NCBI GenBank assembly: GCA_022614805.1
Contig: JAKEHY010000001.1
Span: 1 to 64,000 of the forward strand
Length of the DNA: 64,000 nt
Direction: 5' to 3'
Origin: Candidatus Zixiibacteriota bacterium
GTDB lineage: Bacteria > Zixibacteria > MSB-5A5 > DSPP01
The first letter of the stretch is position 1. Each line of letters starts with the position of its first letter. Under the pieces are notes generated by a model, which searched no databases, was not told where the DNA came from, and saw only the letters and a program-made list of their open reading frames with translations. The position numbers and the translations under genes are program-made. Below are positions 46,122 through 54,329 of this stretch, piece after piece.

Positions 46122-47435
46122 CTATTTCTCTTTGGACACTACCAGGGTCAGATTTTCAACTCCGACCACTTTCACTTTTTCGTTCGGGTTCACTTTTTCC
46201 GCCTCGCCGGGAGCCGGCGCCAGCCGGGCCTTCCAGATTTCTCCCGCCACTTTGACCAGCCCCTCCGGCGCCAGAGGTTCCGTGGCGACCGCCACCAAGC
46301 CGACCATCCCTTCCATTCCGGTGGTGGCTTGGCGCCGTTGGGCCCGCAAACCGGCGCCCACGGCGAACAAAAAGAAAGCCGCTGTCGCCGCCACGGTTGA
46401 GATAATCACCGAGAGCGAAATCCTCAAATACGGGGCCGAGGAGTTGATGAGCATAATCGAGCCCAGAAACATCGCCACCACTCCGCCGATGGTCAAAATT
46501 CCGTGGCTGGGGAACTTCACTTCGAGAATGAAAAGTATCATTGCCAGAAGAATGAGCAAAACCCCGGCATAGTTGATGGGCAGGGCCTGGAAGGCGAAGA
46601 AAGCCAGAATCAAGGAAATCCCGCCGATGACCCCCGGCAAAATGGCGCCGGGATTGGAAAATTCGAAATAGAGTCCCAAAAGCCCGATGGTCATTAAAAT
46701 GTAGGCAATGGTGGGGTCGACAATGACCTCCAAGATGCGGTCGAAGACATTGGACTTGATATGTACGATTTCAGCCCCCTTGGTTTTCAACACCCGTTCT
46801 CCCAAAGGGAGCTGAACCTTCCGCCCGTCAATTTTTTCCAAAAGCTGGGAGAGGTTTTCGGCGACCACGTCGATGACCTTGAGCTTGAGCGCCTCGTATT
46901 CCGGGATGGAAACCGACTTGCGCACGGCTTGTTCCGCCCAGTCCGCGTTGCGCCCGCGCTTGACGGCCGCCGAGCGGACGTTGGCGACGGCGTCGTTGGT
47001 CACCTTTTCGGACATGGTGGAGTCCATTTTGCCGCCGCCACCCTCGACCGGATGGGCCGCGCCGATGCTGGTGCCGGAAGCCATTGCCGCAACGTGGGCG
47101 GCATAAGTGATGAACATTCCGGCGGAGGCGGCCCGCGCGCCGGAAGGGGCCACATAAACGATGACCGGAAGGTCGGCATTCAATAGCGTGGAATTAATCT
47201 TCCAGGTGGAGGCTACCAGCCCGCCGGGCGTGTTCAATTGGATGACAAGAGCTTGGGCCCCCTCTTCGACCGATTTTTCCACCGCTCCCTGGATAAGCTT
47301 GACCGTTATCGGCGTGATGGCCGACTCGATGGTTAAAACATGAACCGTCCGCTCTTGGGCCAAAACCGGCAGCCTGGCAACAATCAAGATAGCGGAGATT
47401 GGCAAAAAGCAGAGGAAATTGCGCATAGCGCTCAC
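46122..47435 (-). CDS. NfeD family membrane-bound serine protease (long form)
   Basis: 437 residues with a signal sequence. The ClpP-like protease domain has INTPGG-like LNTPGGLV, catalytic Ser in GARAASAGMFI and Lys in GGGGKMDSTMSEK. Four membrane helices follow, then a C-terminal OB (NfeD) domain (GMVGLVAVATEPLAPEG, KVVGVENLTLVV). Family enzymes (PH1510-N type) cleave the hydrophobic end of stomatin partners. Paired with the slipin downstream. Confidence 0.93.
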   Translation of the reverse strand: MSAMRNFLCFLPISAILIVARLPVLAQERTVHVLTIESAITPITVKLIQGAVEKSVEEGAQALVIQLNTPGGLVASTWKINSTLLNADLPVIVYVAPSGARAASAGMFITYAAHVAAMASGTSIGAAHPVEGGGGKMDSTMSEKVTNDAVANVRSAAVKRGRNADWAEQAVRKSVSIPEYEALKLKVIDVVAENLSQLLEKIDGRKVQLPLGERVLKTKGAEIVHIKSNVFDRILEVIVDPTIAYILMTIGLLGLYFEFSNPGAILPGVIGGISLILAFFAFQALPINYAGVLLILLAMILFILEVKFPSHGILTIGGVVAMFLGSIMLINSSAPYLRISLSVIISTVAATAAFFLFAVGAGLRAQRRQATTGMEGMVGLVAVATEPLAPEGLVKVAGEIWKARLAPAPGEAEKVNPNEKVKVVGVENLTLVVSKEK

Positions 47436-47470
47436 CGTTTTAAGCTAACATCCCCGCCGGGCTTTGTCAA

Positions 47471-49075
47471 TTACGGCCCCACCCCGGAGCCCTTGCGGCT
47501 GTAAACAGTCTCCCCTCCAACAACGGTAGCCAAAACTTCCAGGGCGGAAAGCCGCTCGGAAGAGAGCTTGAAGGGATCTTCGGAAAGCACCACAAAATCG
47601 GCCAGCTTTCCCGGCGTCAAAGTTCCTCTTTTGTTCTCGTCTCCGGAGAGAACGGCTGGAGCTATCGTATAGGCCCGAATGGTCTCGGCAATCGAAACTT
47701 CCTGGGAAGGATACCAGCTTTCCTCCTCTTCCGGCTTTTTGCGGCAGACGGCGGAATACATTCCAGCCAACGGTTCCAACGGTTCGACCGGGGCATCCGA
47801 ACCGAAAGCGACCAAAGCCCCTGCTTTCAAAAGGGAGCGCCAGGGGTAGGCGTTCCGGCAGCGGCTCCCCCAATGCCGGTCGGCGATATGCCGGTCGGAC
47901 GGGGCATGACTCGGCTGCATCGAAGCCGCCACCTTATACTTCTTGAACTTGGGCACATCCTCGTCCCGGACGAGTTGAACGTGTTCAATTCTTTGCCGCA
48001 AGCGGCCGTTATGAATGGGGAAGGTTTTGCCAAAAGCCTCCAGAGCATGAAACACCGCTTTATCTCCAATGGCGTGGACGGCGCAGGCCAGATTGGCCTT
48101 TGCCGCCTTTGATAGTTGATTTTCAAGATGGGATAACGTGGACACTTCGATACCGGTACTAAAACTCCCTTCGTAGGGCTCAAACATCAAAGCGGTCTGT
48201 GAGCCGAGAGCCCCATCGACGAAAATCTTGACCCCTCCGACTTTGAAGAAGTCGTTGCCGAAACCGGACTGCAACCCGAGTTCAACCCCCCAGTCGAGCC
48301 TTTTTTCCGGGATGTACATAAAAATTCGTAATCGAAGTTTCCCCTCCCGGGTCAACCGCTCCAGCAAACCGAACGATTGCTCAAATCCGGGATCGGGCAA
48401 GGCGTGGATGCCGGTCACCCCCTGCCTCCAGGCCTCCTTTTGAGCCGAAAGCACAACTTTTTCCATATCCGGCTTCTTCCGGTTCTTTTCGAGATATTCG
48501 TTTACCAGCCGGCAGGCCGTTTCCAGAAGATAACCGGTCGGCTCCGATGAGCCGGGGTAGCGGACGATTTTTCCGCCCGACGGGTCGACCGTCATAGAAG
48601 TGATTCCGACAGCCGAGAGAGCCGCCGAATTGAGCCAGAGGGAGTGAACATCCTTGCTGGCAAGAACCACCGGCCGTACCGGGCAGACGGCATCCAGAAT
48701 TTTCTTGTTGGGCTGTTCCCCTGACGGCCATAGGTTTTTGTTAAAATTACACCCATAAAGCCACGCTTCTTTCGGAAGTCCTCTTTCAAAAGTGGACACT
48801 CCTTCCCGAACTTCAGCCGTCGACCGGGCGTTCTCCAAGTCCAGCCGAGTCCGAGTTTCGGCCCAATAGACGAAATGAACGTGGCTGTCCACCAAACCGG
48901 GAATGACCGTATGATTTTGGAGGTCAAAAACCGCATCCCCCCGCCCTTTGAGTTTCTTGGCTTCCTGCGAACTTCCGACAAAAGTTATAACACCGTTTTC
49001 TGTCACCAAGGCGCCTGCCTTGGGTGCTTTGCCATCGAGCGTGTAGATATTGCCGTTCAGAAAAACGGTTCTCAT
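47471..49075 (-). CDS. amidohydrolase family protein (YtcJ-like)
   Basis: 534 residues of the amidohydrolase_3 type. Metal ligands: VDSHVHF (HxH), CAVHAIGDKA (His), RIEHVQLV (His) and FGSDAPVEP (Asp). Residue order and length fit YtcJ-like enzymes, whose substrates are mostly unknown (amides or formyl groups). ATG overlaps the selB stop (ATGA), though nothing links it to selenium in known biology. Confidence 0.87.
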   Translation of the reverse strand: MRTVFLNGNIYTLDGKAPKAGALVTENGVITFVGSSQEAKKLKGRGDAVFDLQNHTVIPGLVDSHVHFVYWAETRTRLDLENARSTAEVREGVSTFERGLPKEAWLYGCNFNKNLWPSGEQPNKKILDAVCPVRPVVLASKDVHSLWLNSAALSAVGITSMTVDPSGGKIVRYPGSSEPTGYLLETACRLVNEYLEKNRKKPDMEKVVLSAQKEAWRQGVTGIHALPDPGFEQSFGLLERLTREGKLRLRIFMYIPEKRLDWGVELGLQSGFGNDFFKVGGVKIFVDGALGSQTALMFEPYEGSFSTGIEVSTLSHLENQLSKAAKANLACAVHAIGDKAVFHALEAFGKTFPIHNGRLRQRIEHVQLVRDEDVPKFKKYKVAASMQPSHAPSDRHIADRHWGSRCRNAYPWRSLLKAGALVAFGSDAPVEPLEPLAGMYSAVCRKKPEEEESWYPSQEVSIAETIRAYTIAPAVLSGDENKRGTLTPGKLADFVVLSEDPFKLSSERLSALEVLATVVGGETVYSRKGSGVGP

Positions 49076-50931
49076 TCCGCCAAAACCCTTTCATCACCCA
49101 CCCTCCGGGTAATGCCCAAAGCGTCCATTTTTTCCAGCAATGGAATAACCAGCTTGCGGGAGGAGCCCAGGAAGTCCCGAAACCGGGCCGCCGATATCCT
49201 CCCCTCGCTTTGAATGAGGCTTTTGACCTGCCCGGCCAGCTTCTCAAAATCGGATTTGGGAAGAAAGAAATCGGTTGCCACCTCCACCACCTGACCGGAA
49301 TAAACAAGAAAACGCAAGACTTCCTTTTCCGCTTCCGATTGAACCGCTCCGCCTTTGGCCGCTTGATTTTGCCGTTCGAACCGCAGCCGTTCCAAAAGTT
49401 CTTGAGCAATACTTTTTTGGCTGTCGGTCAAGGCCGGTTCAAAACCGTTTTCTGAAATAAACGGCCCTCGTTTTTTGTATTCGTCAAAGGAAGCCAGGTG
49501 CTCGCAAACCAAAAACCCTTCTTCCTCGGCAATGCCCAAAAGTTTGCCGGCTTCGGCCATCCGCAAACCGGGCCGGCTGGGAAATTTCTTTTGGTAATCG
49601 GAGATGAATGCTTTTAGAAGGATTGACACTTCTTCGAGCCGGTCGCCTCGAACCAATCTTTCACCTAAGTATTCCACCTTGTTCTGTTCCTGGAGCAGCT
49701 CTACCACTTTCTGCAGCTCCACTGAACTGAAAAAGGTCCCCATCGCCAACTCGCCGACGGACAGGCTGAACTTCTTTCCAAGCCGGAATCTCACCCAGGC
49801 CTCGGGCGTTCCCGCCAACAAAGTTTCAAGTCCGCCTTCAGATTCTTTTCTAACCGGAGACGGAAAGAAGGAGTCATACACTTTTCCCCCTCCGAGCGTC
49901 AACCCGGGGGAAGGAAGCCGGACAATAAAGCGGTCCAAATAATAGGCGCAAATCGGTTCTTTGAAACGAAAAACCGCCCAATCTTCACGGTCCGGTGCAA
50001 TCTCCTTTTTGTCGAAGAGTGAAACATAACCCAAAACCTCCTGCGTTCCGAGAACGAAAAGGTATTGTTGGTTATCCTTTAACCCGAAGCGCGAGGGAGC
50101 CAGAACCCTTACCCTCGCCGCCAGCCGTGAAGTAAGCAGCCCATCCCCAGGCCGCACCAAAACGTTCCCCCGCGAAAGCTTCACTTTTTCCACGTCGGCC
50201 AGATTCAAAGCCAACCGGCTGCCCGGCTGTCCGGTTTCCAATTCTTTTTTGTGGGTTTGCAGGGAGCGGATGCGGTATTCTTTGCGTAAAGGGAGCACTT
50301 CAACCTTCTCTCCCTTATTAAAGCTTCCCCCCGTTAACGTGCCGGTAACGACCGTGCCCTTGCCCGCGAGCGTGAACACCCGGTCGATAAAGAGCCGCGG
50401 CTTCCCCTTATCCTGCCGAGCGGAAACCACGCTCAAAAGCTTGACGATTTCGGCTTTCAACTCCGAAATACCAACCCCCTGGGATGCTATGGTGCGAATA
50501 ACAGGGGCTTCGGCTAAAAACGTTCCCGTCAGTTTCGCGCGTAAATCCTGCTCGACCATTTCCACCCAATCCGCAGATGCAACATCGGTTTTTGTCAGGA
50601 CGACGATTCCCCCCGAAACCCCCAAAAGCTCCAAAATTTCCAGATGCTCCTGCGATTGCGGCATCCAGCCATCGTCTGCGGCCACTACGAACAGAACGGC
50701 ATCAATGCCGCCGACACCGGCAATCATATTTTTGACAAACCGCTCGTGGCCGGGAACGTCCACGATGCCAATTTCGCGGCCGTCCGGCAACGCCATCCAG
50801 GCAAACCCCAGATCAATGGTCATCCCCCGGGCTTTTTCTTCCGGCAACCGGTCCGGGTCAATGCCGGAAAGGGCCGTCACCAAGGTTGATTTGCCGTGGT
50901 CCACGTGCCCGGCGGTACCGATGACGAACAT
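49072..50931 (-). CDS. selB: selenocysteine-specific elongation factor SelB
   Basis: 619 residues. GTPase domain: GHVDHGKST (G1), DVPGHERFVKNM (G3), TKTD (G4). Two beta-barrel domains follow (GKGTVVTGTLTGGSF), then winged-helix repeats at the C-terminus ending in a domain starting ISAARFRDFLGSSRKLVIPL that binds the SECIS hairpin. It delivers Sec-tRNA to UGA. The ATG overlaps the selA stop (TGATG). Confidence 0.96.
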   Translation of the reverse strand: MFVIGTAGHVDHGKSTLVTALSGIDPDRLPEEKARGMTIDLGFAWMALPDGREIGIVDVPGHERFVKNMIAGVGGIDAVLFVVAADDGWMPQSQEHLEILELLGVSGGIVVLTKTDVASADWVEMVEQDLRAKLTGTFLAEAPVIRTIASQGVGISELKAEIVKLLSVVSARQDKGKPRLFIDRVFTLAGKGTVVTGTLTGGSFNKGEKVEVLPLRKEYRIRSLQTHKKELETGQPGSRLALNLADVEKVKLSRGNVLVRPGDGLLTSRLAARVRVLAPSRFGLKDNQQYLFVLGTQEVLGYVSLFDKKEIAPDREDWAVFRFKEPICAYYLDRFIVRLPSPGLTLGGGKVYDSFFPSPVRKESEGGLETLLAGTPEAWVRFRLGKKFSLSVGELAMGTFFSSVELQKVVELLQEQNKVEYLGERLVRGDRLEEVSILLKAFISDYQKKFPSRPGLRMAEAGKLLGIAEEEGFLVCEHLASFDEYKKRGPFISENGFEPALTDSQKSIAQELLERLRFERQNQAAKGGAVQSEAEKEVLRFLVYSGQVVEVATDFFLPKSDFEKLAGQVKSLIQSEGRISAARFRDFLGSSRKLVIPLLEKMDALGITRRVGDERVLAE

Positions 50932-52283
50932 CAGAGCAGCGTTTTCAGGACGGAAACCAGAATTTCATCTTCTTCAGGGAAAACCGCGCGTAGGTCAATC
51001 ACTAACCGCTCGTTGGCAATCTTGCCTATCACCGGAGGTGCGGCGGCCCGAAATTTTTCTTCCCACACGTTGGCGGGATAGATTTCCGGCAGGGCAATCC
51101 CCCAGGAGGAAAGCGCTTCTTCCGGCAGCGCCCCTCCTCCCGCTTGGCTTTCGGTTTGAACCAGTTCAACTCCCTGTTTCTGAAAATCGTTGGCGATTTT
51201 TCCTGCCCGTGCCTTTAAACTTTCAACCGGCGTCGAAAGCAGCCGGTAGGCCGGAAGCTCAAGGGTCTCTTTGTGATTCAAGTAATACTTTAAAGCTTCC
51301 CCCAAAAGCAAAAAGTATAGCTTATCTACGCGCAGAGCCCGAAAGAGCGGAGATTTCTTCAGGCGCTCAACGACTTCCTTTTTGCCGACGGCAATTCCCG
51401 CCTGCGGCCCGGCTAAAAGTTTGTCGCCGGAAAAGGTAACCAGATCGCACCCCGCTTCGACGGCGGAGGCAACCAAAGGTTCCCGCGGCAGCCCGAACCG
51501 GTCGGTCGGAACAAACGCTCCGGACCCCAAATCTTCAACCAGCAAAATTCCTCTTGAACGAGCAAGCGACGCCAATTCGCCGGCCGGAACCGACTCGACA
51601 AACCCCATCTGTTTGAAATTGGACGTGTGCACTTTCAAAATCAAAGCCGTTTTTTCACCAGTGGCTTTTTCGTAGTCGGCAAGCATTGTGCGATTTGTGG
51701 TTCCGACCTCTTTCAAAATCGCACCCGCCTCCTCCAGTATTTCCGGAATTTTGAACCCCCCGCCGATTTGAATCAACTCGCCGCGCGAAATAATCACTTC
51801 TTTTCCCCTTGCCAAAACCGAAAGCGCCAGATACAGAACCGAAGCGTTGTTGTTTACAACCAGCGCCGCCTCCGCGCCTGAAATCAGGCAAAACAATTCT
51901 TCAACAAACGCCCCCCGGCCGCCCCTCTTTCCGGTCTTCAGGTCAAACTCCAAGTTTACATAACCCGACAATCGTTCCGCCGCTTTTTCCAGCGACCGCC
52001 GTGAAAGCGGCGCCCGGCCCAGGTTGGTGTGCAGAATGACCCCCGTGCCGTTGATTACTTTTACAAGAAACCGCCGCTCCTTTTCTTTAAGCCGGTGGAT
52101 TATCGCCGCTATAAGTTCCGTCTCCTCGAAACTGCCCCCCGTGCGAAGTTTTTCGCGAAAATCGGCGACCACGTTCCGGGCTGTCTCCACCACTATCGGA
52201 CGGGAGAGGGATTCGATGAAAAAGACAAACTCAGGGCGCTCGGCTAACTTTTCAATGCTGGGCAAAACCGAAAGCTTGGTCAT
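50931..52283 (-). CDS. selA: L-seryl-tRNA(Sec) selenium transferase
   Basis: 450 residues from the ATG at 52283 (MTKLSVLPSIEKL). The open frame continues upstream through the tRNA-Sec gene, but that part is tRNA, not protein. Motifs: INGTGVILHTNLGRAPLS, VNNNASVLYLAL, VGTTNRT, VEDLGSG, and the PLP lysine in FSGDKLLAGPQAG. It turns Ser-tRNA(Sec) into Sec-tRNA(Sec). The ATG is only 5 bases after the tRNA CCA end, so no Shine-Dalgarno outside the tRNA is possible. Confidence 0.96.
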   Translation of the reverse strand: MTKLSVLPSIEKLAERPEFVFFIESLSRPIVVETARNVVADFREKLRTGGSFEETELIAAIIHRLKEKERRFLVKVINGTGVILHTNLGRAPLSRRSLEKAAERLSGYVNLEFDLKTGKRGGRGAFVEELFCLISGAEAALVVNNNASVLYLALSVLARGKEVIISRGELIQIGGGFKIPEILEEAGAILKEVGTTNRTMLADYEKATGEKTALILKVHTSNFKQMGFVESVPAGELASLARSRGILLVEDLGSGAFVPTDRFGLPREPLVASAVEAGCDLVTFSGDKLLAGPQAGIAVGKKEVVERLKKSPLFRALRVDKLYFLLLGEALKYYLNHKETLELPAYRLLSTPVESLKARAGKIANDFQKQGVELVQTESQAGGGALPEEALSSWGIALPEIYPANVWEEKFRAAAPPVIGKIANERLVIDLRAVFPEEDEILVSVLKTLL

Positions 52284-52288
52284 AAATT

Positions 52289-52383
52289 TGGCGGAAGGGG
52301 TGGGAATCGAACCCACCGCACCGGCTTTTACCTGCACCAGCGGATTTGAAGTCCGCGAGGACCACCAGATCCCATCCGCTTCC
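52289..52383 (-). tRNA. selC: tRNA-Sec (anticodon UCA), CCA encoded
   Basis: On the minus strand: GGAAGCGG acceptor start, a long D-arm GGGATC/GGTCCT, anticodon arm CGGACTTCAAATCCG with TCA, a long variable arm, T-arm GTGGGTTCGATTCCCAC, 3' acceptor CCCTTCC, discriminator G and an encoded CCA. 95 bases with CCA, as expected for Sec tRNA. The acceptor has one apparent C-C mispair at the sixth base pair. selA follows after 5 bases. Confidence 0.95.
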
Positions 52384-52391
52384 AATGGGGG

Positions 52392-52400
52392 AATATAGCA
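52392..52400 (-). promoter_or_regulatory. extended -10 promoter of the selC-selA-selB operon
   Basis: Minus strand TGCTATATT: TATATT (52397-52392) with the TGn extension. No good -35 is seen. The tRNA 5' end is 8 bases later. Confidence 0.4.
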
Positions 52401-52432
52401 AATAAAAACAAAGACATCCTCGCCCCCTTCGG

Positions 52433-52470
52433 TCCCCTCTCCATTTTATGGAGAGGGGTCAGGGGTGAGG
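52433..52470. repeat. single REP-like palindromic unit
   Basis: CCCCTCTCC, 7-base loop, GGAGAGGGG, then TCAGGGGTGAGG. It is of the same family as the doublet at 42180-42254, with paired changes in the stem. It begins directly at the bshB1 stop codon. Confidence 0.7.
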
Positions 52471-53214
52471 TTAAATCGATTTTACCGTGAGCTTCATCGG
52501 GTCGGTCGCCTCGGCGATTTCCTTGGTGTAAAACGCCTCCCCGTAGTGCTTGCCGATTTTGTATCCCAAAGCCCGGTTCTGTACCTCCATAAATTCAAAA
52601 ACGTTGCGGGCCGGAGGAAATATCTCTTTCGCCTCCCGCGACCCGTCAAATTGGGACTTGTAGCAGGCTACGGCCTCGATTTTGCGCTTGAACTGGTCGC
52701 TGATGTCAACAATGAAAGAATGGCGGACGTCATGATAGGAAGTCGAATAGATGATTTTATACGGCCGGTGCGGCTCCCCCGGCAGGGCCGCTTTTTTAAG
52801 ACCGGCCAGAAAGGCGGCGTCCCAGGAGATTTTGGGGCACATTGCATGGTCGGGATGGCGCTGCTCCCAGTACGGCAATATCAAAAGGTGGGGTTTGTAG
52901 CGGCGGATAACCTCGGCCACCCGCAAAACGTTCTCGCGGGTCATCTCCAAACCGGCATCCGGCATTTTCAAATTCTCCCGGACGTGGATTCCCATCACCC
53001 GGGCCGCCGCCTCCGCTTCCTTGGCCCGGTCAATCTCCGTCCCTTTGGTCCCCATCTCCCCCTGGGTGAAATCAGCAATGCCTACTTTGTATCCCAAATC
53101 AACCAGTTTAATCACCGTCCCTCCGCAGGTGATTTCAATGTCATCGCGGTGCGCCGCCAACACCAAAACGTCCAATTTTTTTGCCATTTTGCCCTTTCTA
53201 TGCGAAGTTTTCAT
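52471..53214 (-). CDS. bshB1: bacillithiol biosynthesis deacetylase BshB1
   Basis: About 247 residues from the ATG at 53214, which overlaps the bshA stop (ATGA); an ATG at 53187 (MAKKLDVLVL) is the alternative. LmbE/PIG-L fold: LVLAAHRDDIEITCGGT (the AHPDD zinc motif with Pro replaced by Arg), and the third ligand in RHPDHAMCPKISWDAAFLAG, typical of BshB1. It removes acetyl from GlcNAc-malate. A REP-like unit follows the stop. Confidence 0.92.
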   Translation of the reverse strand: MKTSHRKGKMAKKLDVLVLAAHRDDIEITCGGTVIKLVDLGYKVGIADFTQGEMGTKGTEIDRAKEAEAAARVMGIHVRENLKMPDAGLEMTRENVLRVAEVIRRYKPHLLILPYWEQRHPDHAMCPKISWDAAFLAGLKKAALPGEPHRPYKIIYSTSYHDVRHSFIVDISDQFKRKIEAVACYKSQFDGSREAKEIFPPARNVFEFMEVQNRALGYKIGKHYGEAFYTKEIAEATDPMKLTVKSI

Positions 53215-54329
53215 TGTTTCAAAACCTTTTCGTAATACGCCTCGTAGCGGGGTAGAATTTTTACCCAATCAAACCGCTCTACGGCTATCCGCCGCGCCTT
53301 TGCCTTCAAAGTCGCCCCATCCTGTCCGCTCAAAATTTCTATCCCCTTGGCCGCCATCCCCTCCACGTCGCCGACCTCGAACAAAAACCCGGACTCTCCC
53401 TGTATTACGACTTCCGGCAGCCCGCCGACTTTTGTGGCCAAAACCGGCACGCCCGAAGCCATCGCCTCCAGAGCCGCCAGGCCGAACCCCTCCTGCTCGC
53501 TGGGCAAAAGAAACAAGTCCCCCAGGCACAAAAGGTTTTCCACGTACTCCTGCTGCCCCAGAAAGAGAACCTGTTTTTCAAGTTTGTATTGCTCGACCAT
53601 AGCTTGTGCCCGGGCGGCCTCCGGTCCGTCGCCGATTAAAAGCAGCCGGGCCGGAAGCCGGGCCTGTATGCGCCGGAAAACTTCGACAACGTCCGGAATC
53701 CGTTTGACCGGCCGGAAATTGGAAATATGGATGACTATCTTTTCATCGGGAGGGGCAAAGTGGTCCCGCTGGCAGCCCGGCTTGTCGGGGCTGAAGCGGT
53801 TGATGTCCACAAAATTGGGTATGACCTCAATCGGCTTGGTGATGACAAACTGCTCCTTGGTTTTGCGGGCCAGGAAATTGGAAATGGCCGTGATGCCGTC
53901 GGAGGACATGATTGAAAACCGGGTAACGTCAAAAAAAGAGGGGTTCAATCCCACCAGGGTTATGTCCGTGCCGTGCAGCGTGGTTATAACCTTGGGCAGC
54001 ACGGTGCCCAAAATCTGCTTGGCCAGAAAGGCGGAAGTGGCGTGGGGAATGGCGTAGTGCGCATGTACGACATCCAGCTTCCATTTCTCGGCCACGGAAG
54101 CGATTTTGGCGGCCAACGTCAACGTATAGGGCGGGTGCTGGAAGAGCGGGTAGTTGGTTACTTCCACTTCGTGGTAAAACAAGTTCTCGTAATAGCGGGA
54201 AAGGCGGAACGGACGGGCGTAGCTTAGAAAGTGCACTTCGTGCCCCCGGCCCGCCAAACCGATTCCCAACTCGCTGGCCACGGCGCCGGACCCCCCCGGC
54301 ACGGGATAGCAGACGATTCCGATTTTCAC
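53211..54329 (-). CDS. bshA: N-acetyl-alpha-D-glucosaminyl L-malate synthase
   Basis: 372 residues, GT4 fold. N-terminus GIVCYPVPGGSGAVASELG is specific for BshA; then VVHAHYAIPHATSAFLA, VITTLHGTDITLVG, VIPNFVDINRF, HISNFRPVKRI and the EX7E motif in EGFGLAALEAMASGVPV. It makes the first bacillithiol intermediate from UDP-GlcNAc and malate. GTG start overlaps the bshC stop (GTGA). Confidence 0.96.
   Translation of the reverse strand: MKIGIVCYPVPGGSGAVASELGIGLAGRGHEVHFLSYARPFRLSRYYENLFYHEVEVTNYPLFQHPPYTLTLAAKIASVAEKWKLDVVHAHYAIPHATSAFLAKQILGTVLPKVITTLHGTDITLVGLNPSFFDVTRFSIMSSDGITAISNFLARKTKEQFVITKPIEVIPNFVDINRFSPDKPGCQRDHFAPPDEKIVIHISNFRPVKRIPDVVEVFRRIQARLPARLLLIGDGPEAARAQAMVEQYKLEKQVLFLGQQEYVENLLCLGDLFLLPSEQEGFGLAALEAMASGVPVLATKVGGLPEVVIQGESGFLFEVGDVEGMAAKGIEILSGQDGATLKAKARRIAVERFDWVKILPRYEAYYEKVLKQ

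Noticed and set aside
52284-52385. N-terminal extension of SelA of 34 residues
   Set aside because: These codons are the tRNA-Sec gene itself; the real start is the ATG at 52283.
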